Assembly (NCBI GenBank): GCA_903928495.1 | Contig: CAIYQZ010000011.1 | Coordinates: forward strand, 1 to 64,000 | DNA from: an uncultured bacterium | GTDB taxonomy: Bacteria; Pseudomonadota; Gammaproteobacteria; Burkholderiales; Burkholderiaceae_C | DNA length: 64,000 nt | Direction: 5' to 3' | Shown: positions 19,979 to 31,545 of the stretch, piece after piece | Position numbering within the stretch: the first letter of the stretch is position 1 | How the letters are laid out: the number at the start of each line of letters is the position of its first letter | Made by a program: the position numbers and the translations under genes | The notes under the pieces: generated by a model | The model's database searches: none | Seen by the model: only the letters and a program-made list of their open reading frames with translations | Told to the model about the DNA's origin: nothing

Positions 19979-22543
19979 ATGAGCGCTCCATCACAACCCC
20001 GCATGAAACCCAAGGCCCGGCTCAGGCGCCTGGCCTGTTGGGGCGGTGGTCTGGCAGGCCTTGCGCTGGCAGGTGCCGGCGCCGTGTTGTCGGTCATTGC
20101 CCTGCGCAGCCTGCCACAAACGCAAGGCACAGCCGCGCTGGCGGGTCTCAGCGCCTCCGTGAAGGTGCAGCGCGATGCCGCAGACGTGACGCACATCCAG
20201 GCCCAAACTCCGCTGGACGCTTTCAGGGCGCTGGGCATGGTGCACGCCCAGGAGCGGGCCTGGCAGCTGGAGTTCAACCGTCGGGTGTTGCGCGGTGACT
20301 TGTCCGAGGTGTTTGGCCCCACCACTCTCGACACCGACAAACTCATCCGCACGCTGGGCATTCGCCAGGCCGCAATAGCCCAGTGGGACGGTCTGCCGGC
20401 GGATGTGCAAGCTGCGCTGCAAGCCTACGCCGAGGGCGTCAACGCCCACATGTCCAAACCGGTGGGGCAGGGCGGCCAGGGCTTGACGCCCGAATTCACC
20501 CTGCTGGGCATCAATCCCCGCGACGCCGCCGCGCGCGGCGACTTCTGGCACCCCACCGACAGCCTGGGCTGGGCGCTGATGATGGCACTGGACTTGGGTG
20601 GCAACTGGGGCAACGAGTTCGCCCGCCTGTCCGCCCTGCAAGTGCTGGACACGCCCGGCCTGTGGCAACTCTTCCCGCCGTACCCCGGCGAGGCCCCTGG
20701 GGCCAGCGCGGATTTGGCTGCTTTGTATCGTCAACTGGGGGTGTATAAATCAGGAGCTGAAAAACCAATACAGACAAGCGACAGGGCCACTTCTGGTTCA
20801 AAAAACGCTGCCAGTGTCCTCACCCAGGACATCACGGCTTGGGCTGCCGACCTGGGCAATGTGGAAGGCAAGGGTTCCAACAATTGGGTGGTGGATGGCA
20901 GCCGCACCCACAGCGGCAAACCCCTGCTGGCCAACGACCCCCACCTGGGCCTGACGGCTCCAGCCATTTGGTACTTTGCCCGCCTGCAAGCCCCGGCGGC
21001 GGGCGGCCACGCCGCTTTGGACGTGGTGGGCGCCACCTTGCCCGGCATGCCCTTTGTGGTGCTGGGCCGCACGGCCCACATGGCCTTCACCAACACCGGG
21101 CCCGACGTGCAAGACCTGTACCTGGAGCAGGTCAACCCCGACCAACCCGGCCAATACCGCGTGCCCGCCGCCTCGGGCAAACCCGATGACTTGGCTTGGG
21201 CAGCCTTTGCCACCCGCAGCGAAACCATTGGGGTCAAGGGCCAGCCCGACGTGGTGCACACCGTCCGCAGCACCCGCCATGGCCCGGTGCTGAGCGACGC
21301 ACAGGCCAGCCACGGCAAGGTGCTGGACACCAGTCGCTTTGTGCTGGCCCTGCGCTGGACGGCACTGGAAGTCGACAACCAGACCGTGCGTGCCGGTCTG
21401 GCACTCAACCGTGCCCAAACCGTGGCCCAAGGCATTGAAGCCCTGCGGCACAACCATTCGCCCATGCAAAACGTGGTGCTGGCCGACACCGCCGGTGCCG
21501 TGGCCTACAAGGCGGCAGGCAAGGTACCCGTGCGCAGCCCGTTGAACGACATCGGTGGCATGGCCCCCGCGCCCGGATGGGACGCACGCTACGACTGGCA
21601 AGGCTGGCTGTCCTACGAAGACACGCCGCAGTCCATAGGAGCTGGACCCAATGGTTGGCTGGCCACGGCCAACCAGCGCATCCACGCAGCCGATTACCCG
21701 CACTTTCTCACACAAGACTGGGCAGCCCCCTACCGCCAGCAGCGCATCGAAACGCTGTTGCAAACCACGCCCCGCCACACACCCGACAGCATGCAAGCCT
21801 TGCAGGCGGACCAGTTGTCGCTGGCCACGAAGCATTTGTTGCCCGTGCTGCAAGCCACTCCGTCCAACCACCCGTTGTCGGCTGCCGCGCAGAAAGCGTT
21901 GAAGGATTTTGACGGTGTGATGCGGGCCGACCATGCGGCGCCGTTGATCCTCACCGCCTGGGTGGACACCTTCACCCGCCAGGTGATCGGCGGGCGGCTG
22001 GGTCAGGAGCGCTTTGCCCCGCTGTACGGCAAACGCCAGTTCCGCAATGCGGTGGAAGACATCCTGGCGCGCGACGACAAAGCCTGGTGTGGCGAGGGCG
22101 GCTGCACCGCCGCGTCCACCCGAGCATTGGGCGAAGCGCTGACCACCTTGGCCCAGGGCCACGGCCCCCAAGTGGAAGGCTGGCGCTGGGGTGCAGCTCA
22201 CCCGGCGGTGTCGCGCCACAACCCATTCAGCAAGGTGAAGCCTCTGGCTGGCCTGTTTGAGGTGCGGGTGCCCACCGGTGGCGACCCGTTCACAGTGAAC
22301 GTGGGCCAGTACCAGCTCGACAATCCCGCTGAGCCCTACGCCAACCGACACGCCGCGTCACTGCGCGCCGTGTATGACCTCGCCGATTTGGACAGCAGCC
22401 GCTTCATTTACCAGACCGGCCAAAGCGGCAACGTGTGGTCACCCCGCTACCGCGACATGGCGGCAGAGTGGAAGGCAGTGCGCTACCGCCCGCTGAAACT
22501 AACTCCCGACAAGTGGGTCAGCACACTCCGAGTGGTACCTTGA
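19979..22543 (+). CDS. Penicillin acylase family protein (Ntn hydrolase)
   Basis: An 854-residue precursor with an N-terminal membrane or signal helix (GGGLAGLALAGAGAVLSVIAL). The alpha part carries DAFRALGMVHAQERAWQLEFNRR; autocatalytic cleavage is predicted before Ser300 in GKGSNNWVVDG, the usual start of the beta subunit, followed by NDPHLGLTAPAIWYFARL. Family members hydrolyse amide bonds, for example beta-lactam side chains or acyl-homoserine lactones; the substrate here is unknown. Residues just before the cleavage site (about 257-275) come from a dispersed repeat copy and would fall in the removed linker. Confidence 0.9.
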   Translation: MSAPSQPRMKPKARLRRLACWGGGLAGLALAGAGAVLSVIALRSLPQTQGTAALAGLSASVKVQRDAADVTHIQAQTPLDAFRALGMVHAQERAWQLEFNRRVLRGDLSEVFGPTTLDTDKLIRTLGIRQAAIAQWDGLPADVQAALQAYAEGVNAHMSKPVGQGGQGLTPEFTLLGINPRDAAARGDFWHPTDSLGWALMMALDLGGNWGNEFARLSALQVLDTPGLWQLFPPYPGEAPGASADLAALYRQLGVYKSGAEKPIQTSDRATSGSKNAASVLTQDITAWAADLGNVEGKGSNNWVVDGSRTHSGKPLLANDPHLGLTAPAIWYFARLQAPAAGGHAALDVVGATLPGMPFVVLGRTAHMAFTNTGPDVQDLYLEQVNPDQPGQYRVPAASGKPDDLAWAAFATRSETIGVKGQPDVVHTVRSTRHGPVLSDAQASHGKVLDTSRFVLALRWTALEVDNQTVRAGLALNRAQTVAQGIEALRHNHSPMQNVVLADTAGAVAYKAAGKVPVRSPLNDIGGMAPAPGWDARYDWQGWLSYEDTPQSIGAGPNGWLATANQRIHAADYPHFLTQDWAAPYRQQRIETLLQTTPRHTPDSMQALQADQLSLATKHLLPVLQATPSNHPLSAAAQKALKDFDGVMRADHAAPLILTAWVDTFTRQVIGGRLGQERFAPLYGKRQFRNAVEDILARDDKAWCGEGGCTAASTRALGEALTTLAQGHGPQVEGWRWGAAHPAVSRHNPFSKVKPLAGLFEVRVPTGGDPFTVNVGQYQLDNPAEPYANRHAASLRAVYDLADLDSSRFIYQTGQSGNVWSPRYRDMAAEWKAVRYRPLKLTPDKWVSTLRVVP
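20745..20802 (+). repeat. Short dispersed repeat inside the penicillin acylase gene (copy 6)
   Basis: AT-rich insertion with AAATCAGGAGCTG, ACAAGCGACAGGGCC and a TTCTGGTTCAAAAA tail. It preserves the frame and lies in the pre-Ser linker of the precursor. Confidence 0.5.
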
Positions 22544-22559
22544 AAGCGGGCCTGTTGGG

Positions 22560-23669
22560 TCATGGCGCGAGCAGCGCGGCAGTGAGTTCGGGGCGGAACT
22601 GGCCTGCCACCGGGTCGTAAACGCCGAAAACGGCAGCAAACTCCCAATACGCCCATGCAATTTGCCGGGCATTGGCGGCAGTGCGCACGGCGCGGGTATA
22701 AGCCACGCGGGAAGCCATGTCGGCCATCGAGTTAGCGCCAAACTCACCCATGAATATGGGGTAACCGGTCACATCAGACCATGCTTTGGCATGTGTAATA
22801 GCACTTTCGATTTGACTGAGTTGCTCCGCATTGCAGCAAGGTGTACCAACTGGTGGGGGTGTTGGAATCCACGTTGCTCCTTGATGGGTGAAGGTGAATG
22901 GCTCGTAATGGTGGAAAGTGGCCAAGAGGTTTCGGTCATTGGGCATGGCCAATGTGCCCAGTGCAGAAGTGTTGCCGTACGATACAGGGCTGATCAACAC
23001 CAGCCGTTGCGGGTTGCTGATGCGAACGGTTTGCAGCGTTGTGGCGGCCAGTGCATTCCAGCTTTGCGCGGTCAGCCGCCCATGCGGCTCGTTGTACAGC
23101 TCAAACAGCAAGCGTTCGCTCTTCAGGGCGAAGCGTCTGGCAATTTGTGACCACAGACCGACAAACCTGGGCTCCAGATCCGACTCGCTGACTGCGAACT
23201 CACCCGGATCCAAAGGATCTCCATCCAGCTGCCGGTGGTGATGCATGTTCAGTACGACGTGAAACCCCTGTGCCAGCATCGCATCCACCACAGACTCCAC
23301 CCGCGCCATGAATACGGGGTCTATGGTGTACGGAAACGCCGGCTCCGCGTGGTTGCTCCAGCGCACTGGCAATCTGATGGTCCGAAATCCTGCCTGCCAG
23401 GCTGCAGTGATGTAGGACTGCTCGACTTTTAGACCCCAATCACCCTCTTGCGGGGGTTCCATCATGTTGCCGAAATTGACGCCGGGGCCCATGCGCCCAA
23501 CGGTTTGCCAAGCCAGCGCTGATGCCCCGGTGGTGGCAGGTGGCGCAGGGTTGGCAGACGTGGGGTCGGCTGGGGAGTCGCTGCCACCACCGCAGGCGCT
23601 GAGCGCCAGCAGGGCAACCAACGAGGCAGCAGTCGCGAATGCGCGCAGGCGTGTGACGAGCGATTTCAT
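22560..23669 (-). CDS. Glycoside hydrolase family 5 lipoprotein (cellulase-like)
   Basis: A 369-residue protein with a lipoprotein signal (lipobox LSAC, Cys26) followed by a Gly/Ser/Pro linker and a GH5 barrel. The acid/base is Glu194 in ELYNEPHGR and the nucleophile is Glu309 in FMGEFGAN; WQAGFRTIRLPVRW and VVLNMHHH are the usual upstream motifs. Members cleave beta-1,4-glucans or mannans, and the enzyme is probably anchored to the outer membrane. No other polysaccharide genes are nearby. It converges with the penicillin acylase gene, 16 bp apart. Confidence 0.9.
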   Translation of the reverse strand: MKSLVTRLRAFATAASLVALLALSACGGGSDSPADPTSANPAPPATTGASALAWQTVGRMGPGVNFGNMMEPPQEGDWGLKVEQSYITAAWQAGFRTIRLPVRWSNHAEPAFPYTIDPVFMARVESVVDAMLAQGFHVVLNMHHHRQLDGDPLDPGEFAVSESDLEPRFVGLWSQIARRFALKSERLLFELYNEPHGRLTAQSWNALAATTLQTVRISNPQRLVLISPVSYGNTSALGTLAMPNDRNLLATFHHYEPFTFTHQGATWIPTPPPVGTPCCNAEQLSQIESAITHAKAWSDVTGYPIFMGEFGANSMADMASRVAYTRAVRTAANARQIAWAYWEFAAVFGVYDPVAGQFRPELTAALLAP

Positions 23670-23729
23670 CCCCCCATGTTAATGCGTCCGCCTTGCCCAT
23701 GAGCACCAATGTGCAGCGGGGCTCGGGCT

Positions 23730-24959
23730 TCATCCACCCGCGACCCCCAGCCGCCAAAGTGAAGTGACTTCTGCGGCCCTCGCCGCGTGCAGGGCATCGG
23801 CTGAACGGGTTGCCTTGGGGTGGGCGGGGCGAGTGTCCAAGCGACCGAGGACTGACAAGCCCGAACTGGCAAACCAATCCATCAGTTCCGCGCGCGTTCT
23901 CAGTCCCAAGTGTTCGGCAAGGTCCGACATGATGAGCCAACCTTCCCCCTGAGGTGCCAGGTGGGTGGCCAGCCCCGCCAGAAAGCCCCTGAGCATGCGG
24001 CTGCCTTCGTCGTAGACCGCCTGCTCGATGGGGGAACTCGCCCTCGCAGGCAGCCACGGTGGGTTGCACACCACCAGGGCGGCGCGGTCCGGCGGGAACA
24101 AATCGGTTTGCAGCAGGCTGACTTGCCTGTCCACCCCCAACTGGGCCAAGTTGGCACGGGCACAGTCCAAGGCGCGGGGCGATAGGTCGGTGCCCACCAC
24201 TTGCGCGATGCCACGGCGCGCCAACACCGCAGACAGCACTCCTGATCCTACGCCCAAGTCAAACGCCACGCCATCCGCCTCCAACGCAGCCGAGGGGATG
24301 GGCGCTTGCGCCACCAGGGCCACGTATTCACCCCGCACAGGCGAAAAAACACCATAGTGAGGGTGGATGCGGTTGTGCGGAGGTGCTCCAAGGGCCGGCA
24401 CCTCAACGCCCACGCGGCGCCATTCCTCTGCGCTGCTCAGCCCCAGCAACTCGCGCAGCGATGTCACGCTGGGCTGGGTGTCGGGGGTGGGTGGACCCCA
24501 GGCGTGCTCACAGGCTTGCCTCATGTCGGGCGCGCGCCGCAGCGCCATTCCGTAGTCTGCGCCGAGTGGCATCAGCAACATGCCCAGCACCCGCGCGCGC
24601 TGCGCCTGGGACTGGCGGTGCAGGTGGAAGGCTTCGGCGGTGCCCGGGGCAGCTTGGTGCCCGGCGACTTTGGATGAGCGTTTTTTGCGCTGTGGCGGGG
24701 TGTCGCAGCGCCGCGCCATGGCCTGCAGAAGCTGTCGGGCATTCTGAAAGTCGCCCACCCACAACAGACCTGTGCCCGCACAGGCGTGTCGGCAGGCCAC
24801 GTCAGCCGTGGTGGTGTCATCAGCCAACACCACTTGTGCCGGCGGCCGTGATTGCCGCTCCGAGCGCCAAACCGCTTGTTTGGGCAAGCCGTCGTGTACC
24901 CAATGAACATAGGCAGTGGCTGGTGCATCCGGCGTGCCGTTGGGGGAATGGACGGGCAT
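23730..24959 (-). CDS. Class I SAM-dependent methyltransferase with NPPW motif
   Basis: A 409-residue protein. The C-terminal half has a Rossmann methyltransferase core: AFDLGVGSGVLSAVLARRG (motif I), VVGTDLSPRALDCARANL, and VVCNPPWLPA (motif IV). The NPPW motif is that of enzymes methylating amide or exocyclic amino groups (PrmC, RlmG and similar). The N-terminal 200 residues resemble no domain I can name, but the motif RIHPHYGVFSPVRGEYVALV leads into the catalytic domain as in RsmC/PrmC-like proteins. The substrate is unknown. Confidence 0.85.
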   Translation of the reverse strand: MPVHSPNGTPDAPATAYVHWVHDGLPKQAVWRSERQSRPPAQVVLADDTTTADVACRHACAGTGLLWVGDFQNARQLLQAMARRCDTPPQRKKRSSKVAGHQAAPGTAEAFHLHRQSQAQRARVLGMLLMPLGADYGMALRRAPDMRQACEHAWGPPTPDTQPSVTSLRELLGLSSAEEWRRVGVEVPALGAPPHNRIHPHYGVFSPVRGEYVALVAQAPIPSAALEADGVAFDLGVGSGVLSAVLARRGIAQVVGTDLSPRALDCARANLAQLGVDRQVSLLQTDLFPPDRAALVVCNPPWLPARASSPIEQAVYDEGSRMLRGFLAGLATHLAPQGEGWLIMSDLAEHLGLRTRAELMDWFASSGLSVLGRLDTRPAHPKATRSADALHAARAAEVTSLWRLGVAGG

Positions 24960-25025
24960 GGGTCGCAGTCAAGGTAGTGAATGGGCTCTCCTTTTAACAG
25001 AGCCCATTCGGCTGCGAAAGGCGGT

Positions 25026-25277
25026 TCACCAGCTTTCGATGGTGTACGCCAGAAAGGTCACCAGTCCCAGAGCAAGGACAAACCAAATGGCTTGGCCTGC
25101 GGACTTGCGCTCGTCCTTGATTTGTTCCGGCTCCGTCTCGTAGTCGTTGGCGGTGACTCCGTAAACTTCGTCGTGCTCGGGGTTGCCATAGTGCTTTTTG
25201 AAGAACCCCTGATGAGGTTCTGGTTCAGGCAAGCGCCTTGCATCGGCCAAGTCGGGTGTGTGATTGAGCGGGTTCAT
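25026..25277 (-). CDS. Small single-pass membrane protein
   Basis: An 83-residue protein: a charged N-terminal region (residues 1-62, with HQGFFKKHYGNPEHDEVYG) and a C-terminal transmembrane helix (AIWFVLALGLVTFLAYTIES). The family is not recognised. The ATG at 25277 was chosen over an upstream frame extension because the additional residues look non-coding. Coding is supported by a clean charged-plus-TM layout. Confidence 0.6.
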   Translation of the reverse strand: MNPLNHTPDLADARRLPEPEPHQGFFKKHYGNPEHDEVYGVTANDYETEPEQIKDERKSAGQAIWFVLALGLVTFLAYTIESW

Positions 25278-25387
25278 GCCATGGACTCCATATGACAGCG
25301 AGAGTGCTGCCCCATTCTGGGCGTGGCATTTCCGGTGTCTGTGCGCCACAGCACGCGGCGTACCACCAGCAGTTCACATCACCGGGG

Positions 25388-25711
25388 TCAGCGCTGAGCC
25401 ACCCAAAACCACAGGACTGCACCGCACAGGGCAAGACCGGAGGCGAGGCCCCACAGAACGGACCCAACAGAGGCTGTTTCAACATGGGGTTGGCTTGAGG
25501 CAACCTGCTTTGGGAGCACATTGACCGCCCGTTTTTTGCCTTGCGCCGTGGTTTCCACCTGAAACAGCACCTGCTGGTTCAGCGCCGGGCTTCCCCTCAG
25601 GGATTTGAAAGCCTTGATGTGAACGAACACATGCTCACCGCCTTCGATGGGCTGGATGAACCCGAATCCACGGTCGTCTTGCCAATGTGTCAGGGTCCCT
25701 TCAATTTGCAT
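25388..25711 (-). CDS. Cold-shock-domain protein with C-terminal membrane helix
   Basis: A 107-residue protein. Residues 1-66 form a cold-shock OB fold with the RNA-binding motifs RGFGFIQ and HVFVHIKAF. The C-terminus has one hydrophobic segment (VLWGLASGLALCGAVLWFWV). Larger relatives carry a DUF1294 membrane domain after the cold-shock domain; here only a single helix remains, so this may be a shortened form. Likely role: RNA binding at the membrane, inferred only from the domains. Confidence 0.78.
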   Translation of the reverse strand: MQIEGTLTHWQDDRGFGFIQPIEGGEHVFVHIKAFKSLRGSPALNQQVLFQVETTAQGKKRAVNVLPKQVASSQPHVETASVGSVLWGLASGLALCGAVLWFWVAQR

Positions 25712-25892
25712 GATGTTTGCTGCTGCGTATCAAGAAAGTTGACTGGACGGTGGGGTTAGGGGGTAGCACGATGAAGCTGGGAGAAGAGCGTTGAATAAAT
25801 GTAGTTAACTGTGACTTTTCGCACCATCCACCAGTTGGGGGAGGGCGCAACACCCTGTTTGATCCAGCGCAAGGTCGGGCGTGATGTCACCA

Positions 25893-25920
25893 CTTGAAAC
25901 GACCCAGACTGGCCTCAAGT
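25893..25920 (+). promoter_or_regulatory. Candidate sigma-32 heat-shock promoter of clpB
   Basis: CTTGAAA at 25893-25899 matches the sigma-32 -35 element exactly. After 13 bases CCTCAAGT (25913-25920) partly matches the CCCCATnT -10 element. It lies 34 bases before the clpB start, as expected for a heat-shock chaperone gene. Confidence 0.5.
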
Positions 25921-25954
25921 CTGTGGCAATCGAATACCCACAGGAGTTTTCCCC

Positions 25955-28561
<2,607 letters not shown>

Positions 28562-28584
28562 CCCGGACAAGGCGACATCGCCTT

Positions 28585-28624
28585 CAAAGCCCCCGAGGTC
28601 TTAAGCCTTCGGGGGCTTTGTTTT
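28585..28624. terminator. Bidirectional terminator between clpB and the convergent small gene
   Basis: CAAAGCCCCCGAGG (28585-28598) pairs with CCTTCGGGGGCTTTG (28606-28620), followed by TTTTG on the plus strand. It terminates clpB and lies over the end of the minus-strand small gene. Confidence 0.75.
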
Positions 28625-28762
28625 GTTGGGCCACAGGTGCAGTGCGATTTTTAGAACCGCTACCACCGCCAGAGGCACGAGCAATGCCGTTGCGGTTGAC
28701 CACTCAGGGAACAATGCCATGCTGACCGCCACGCCCATCAGGTACAGCAGCGTGAAGAACAT
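28601..28762 (-). CDS. 53-residue membrane protein downstream of the rhodanese gene
   Basis: A short frame on the minus strand encodes 53 residues with two hydrophobic segments: FFTLLYLMGVAVSMALF and TALLVPLAVVAVLKIALHL, then a basic tail (WPNKTKPPKA). Its ATG lies 13 bases after the rhodanese stop, so both genes are probably one transcript. The stop codon (complement of 28601-28603) sits in the loop of the clpB terminator. Membrane-protein composition rather than homology supports coding; the function is unknown. Confidence 0.6.
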   Translation of the reverse strand: MFFTLLYLMGVAVSMALFPEWSTATALLVPLAVVAVLKIALHLWPNKTKPPKA

Positions 28763-28775
28763 GGCATCCAGGGAA

Positions 28776-29354
28776 TCAGAACTCGTTCTTGATGGACGTC
28801 AGGCCCAAGGCATCCCAATCCAACATGCCGCCACGGTAGTAGTAGATTTTGTCGGCAGGGAAGCCCTCACGCGTCATGGCGCGGATGGCGATGGGGCTCT
28901 GAGGGCAGGTAGGGCCATTGCAGAAGGCATAAACCTTTTTGGCTGCAGAGCAGTTCCAAGTGTTGGCTGACTTGGTGCAGCCCACTTCTGACAGACGGTC
29001 CACCATCTCGGTGTAAGGGATGCTCAACGAGCCAGGAATGGTGCCCTTGACGCGGTCGTTGGTGTCGCGCATGTCGATCACCAATGCATTGCGGTCGCTC
29101 AAGGCAGCGATGATTTCCGTCTCGCCAATGGGGTGCACACCCGGCACAGGCACCAGCGGCTGGATGGTGCCGCCGTTCTTGCCACATGCTGTCATGGTGC
29201 GGGTGATTTCCACGGGGCCTTTGGCAGTTTGCACCACGACCACTTTCTGGTTTTCAAAAATAGTCAGCGACGTGCCGACTGCAATGGTGGCGGCCTGACT
29301 GAAGGCGAAGCTGCTGGCGCACAGGCCCAAGGCCAAGGCAAGAATGCGTTTCAT
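28776..29354 (-). CDS. Secreted rhodanese-like domain protein
   Basis: A 192-residue protein with a signal peptide (MKRILALALGLCASSFAFSQA) and a rhodanese domain. RNALVIDMRDTNDRVKGTIPGSLSIPY matches the domain entry and the active-site loop is CNGPTCPQS, so the sulfur-carrying Cys is present. It probably acts in the periplasm as a thiosulfate or persulfide sulfurtransferase. AGGAG lies 8 bases before the ATG. It is followed by the 53-residue membrane protein. Confidence 0.87.
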   Translation of the reverse strand: MKRILALALGLCASSFAFSQAATIAVGTSLTIFENQKVVVVQTAKGPVEITRTMTACGKNGGTIQPLVPVPGVHPIGETEIIAALSDRNALVIDMRDTNDRVKGTIPGSLSIPYTEMVDRLSEVGCTKSANTWNCSAAKKVYAFCNGPTCPQSPIAIRAMTREGFPADKIYYYRGGMLDWDALGLTSIKNEF

Positions 29355-29492
29355 GGTGGTGACTCCTGATAGTTGTTGAGAGCATAAGAATATACTGATT
29401 TAACTTATTTCCACCTGACGCCGCAGGGGGCTGCGACCCCATGAACCTGTGGCGCAATTCCCCAGTTCTTCACCACTGGAATACCAGACGAC

Positions 29493-29960
29493 ATGAAAGC
29501 CTTTCAAGACCACTACCCCGAGAACCTGAGCCATTGCTACGGTTGTGGCTACAACAACGAACACGGGCATCGCATCAAAACGTTCTGGGACGGCGACGAA
29601 ACCGTCACACGCTTCACGCCTGAGCTCTATCACACCGCAGTGCCAGGCTTTACCTATGGTGGATTGCTGGCCTCCCTGATCGACTGCCATGGCACCGGCA
29701 CGGCAGCCGCAGCCATGTACCGGGCCGAGGGTCGGGAGATGGACACACTGCCGGCATTCCGCTTCGTGACCGGCTCGCTCCATGTGGACTTTCTGAAGCC
29801 CACGCCCATTGGTGGCACGCTGGACATCCGGGGCCGGGTGAAGGAAATCAAGGGTCGCAAGGTGGTGGTGGAAGCCACGGTGTATGCCGGTGGGGTGGCT
29901 ACCGCACGCGGCGAAGTGATCGCCATCCAGATGCCCGACAACTTCGGGGCATCTGCCTGA
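29493..29960 (+). CDS. PaaI-type hotdog thioesterase
   Basis: A 155-residue hotdog-fold protein. CYGCGYNNEHGHRIKTFWDGDETVTRF is the N-terminal motif of a PaaI subfamily, followed by GGLLASLIDCHGTGTAAAAM (with the catalytic-helix region) and LHVDFLKPTPIGGTLDIRGRV. It likely hydrolyses an acyl-CoA thioester. It precedes an aldehyde dehydrogenase on the same strand 124 bp away, but no shared pathway is evident. Confidence 0.85.
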   Translation: MKAFQDHYPENLSHCYGCGYNNEHGHRIKTFWDGDETVTRFTPELYHTAVPGFTYGGLLASLIDCHGTGTAAAAMYRAEGREMDTLPAFRFVTGSLHVDFLKPTPIGGTLDIRGRVKEIKGRKVVVEATVYAGGVATARGEVIAIQMPDNFGASA

Positions 29961-30084
29961 CCGGGCTGCCTCACTCAGCTGTTGGCCGGGTTGTTGACCA
30001 GACGGGTTGTGCGGCTGTACACCGGGCTGGGCTTTGGAGCCCCCGCTCTACCTCAAAAGTGCGCTTGGGCCTACCATGCGGGGC

Positions 30085-31545
30085 ATGAACGCTCCACAAC
30101 CCGCCGCCTTTTTGCAGCCCAACGAATCCGCCAACGCAACGGCCGATCTGGACAAACTCTTTGCAGCCCAGCACCGCGCCAGCCGCGCCATGGTCGATGT
30201 GCCACTGGCCTGGCGGCTGGAGCGCCTGGAACGGCTGCACAAACTGATTGACACCCACGGCCCCGCGCTGGCCGATGCCGTGCAGGCCGACTTTGGCGTT
30301 CGCAGCCGCCAGCTGACCGACGTGGCCGACTACTTTGTGCTGCTGGCCACCATTGGCCAGCTCAAGGCGCAATGCGCCCGCTGGATGAAGCCGCAGCGTG
30401 TGTCCACCCCCATTTACCTGCAGCCCGCCAGCGCGTACATCCAACGTCAGCCGCTGGGCGTGGTCGGCATCATTGGCCCGTGGAACTATCCGCTGCAACT
30501 CACCCTGGGGCCACTGGCCACCGCCCTGGCGGCGGGCAACCGCGCCATGATCAAGCCCAGCGAACTCACTCCTCACAGCTCGGCCTTGCTGGCTGAACTG
30601 TTGCACAGCACCTTTGGTGCCGACGAGGTGGTGGTGGTTCAGGGCGGGCCAGACGTGGCCCACGCCTTCGCCAGTCTCCCGTTTGACCACCTCATGTTCA
30701 CCGGATCCACGGCCGTGGGGCGCAAGGTGGCAGAGGCTGCGGCGCGCAACCTCACGCCCACCACACTGGAACTGGGCGGCAAAAGCCCGTGCATCGTCGA
30801 TGCATCTTGCAGCGCCGCCGACATGGCCGGTGTGGCCCTGAAAATTGCGCACGGCAAGCTGATCAACGCCGGGCAAACCTGCATTGCACCCGACTACGTG
30901 CTGTTGCCCGAAGGGCGCGAAGCGGAGTTTGAACAGGCCTTTTCCCGGGCGGTGGGCCAGTTGTTCCCCGCTGATGGAGGGAGTAAAGACTACGCCTCCA
31001 TACTCACAGCGCGTCACCTCGCTCGGCTTCGTGACTTGTTGCAAGAGGCGCAAGCGGCGGGTGCACGGGTGGTGGAACTGGACACTGCGTCAGCAGCCCA
31101 CCCCCGCCAGATGGCACCAGTGCTGGTGTACAACGCGCCAGCACACAGTCGCTTGATGACGGAAGAAATTTTTGGCCCCATCCTGCCCGTGTTGACCTAC
31201 CGAACGCTGGCTGACGCCGTCAGCCACATCAACGCCAGGCCACGGCCGTTGGCGCTGTATTGGTTCGGCACCGATTCAGCCACGCGCAACGAGGTGCTGA
31301 ACCAGACCGTGAGCGGCGGCGTCACCATCAACGACACCTTGCTGCACATTGCCCACCACAACCTGCCGTTTGGCGGTGTGGGCGAAAGTGGTTGGGGCTC
31401 ATACCACGGTGAGGCCGGGTTTTTGCGCTTCACCCAGCAAAAACCAGTGCTGGTGCAATCGCGTTGGGCGATGGGGCATTTGTTTTACCCGCCCTACGGG
31501 GCCCGATTTCAGCAAATCATGGGATTGCTCAAGCGCTGGCTTTAA
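30085..31545 (+). CDS. Aldehyde dehydrogenase, coniferyl-aldehyde dehydrogenase type
   Basis: A 486-residue NAD(P)-dependent enzyme. PLGVVGIIGPWNYPLQLTLGP, the FTGSTAVGRKV cofactor motif, ELGGKSPCIV (catalytic Glu) and the nucleophile Cys in NAGQTCIAPDYVLL are present. Length and the EEIFGPILPVLTY and INDTLLHIAHHNLPFGGVGESG motifs place it in the class 3/CalB group acting on aromatic or long aliphatic aldehydes. An ATG 3 codons upstream (30076) is an alternative start. The 3' end overlaps the convergent methyltransferase by 17 bp. Confidence 0.9.
   Translation: MNAPQPAAFLQPNESANATADLDKLFAAQHRASRAMVDVPLAWRLERLERLHKLIDTHGPALADAVQADFGVRSRQLTDVADYFVLLATIGQLKAQCARWMKPQRVSTPIYLQPASAYIQRQPLGVVGIIGPWNYPLQLTLGPLATALAAGNRAMIKPSELTPHSSALLAELLHSTFGADEVVVVQGGPDVAHAFASLPFDHLMFTGSTAVGRKVAEAAARNLTPTTLELGGKSPCIVDASCSAADMAGVALKIAHGKLINAGQTCIAPDYVLLPEGREAEFEQAFSRAVGQLFPADGGSKDYASILTARHLARLRDLLQEAQAAGARVVELDTASAAHPRQMAPVLVYNAPAHSRLMTEEIFGPILPVLTYRTLADAVSHINARPRPLALYWFGTDSATRNEVLNQTVSGGVTINDTLLHIAHHNLPFGGVGESGWGSYHGEAGFLRFTQQKPVLVQSRWAMGHLFYPPYGARFQQIMGLLKRWL

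Noticed and set aside
20798-22351. 517-codon antisense open frame opposite the penicillin acylase gene
   Set aside because: Shadow of the conserved Ntn-hydrolase gene; no ribosome site or domain.
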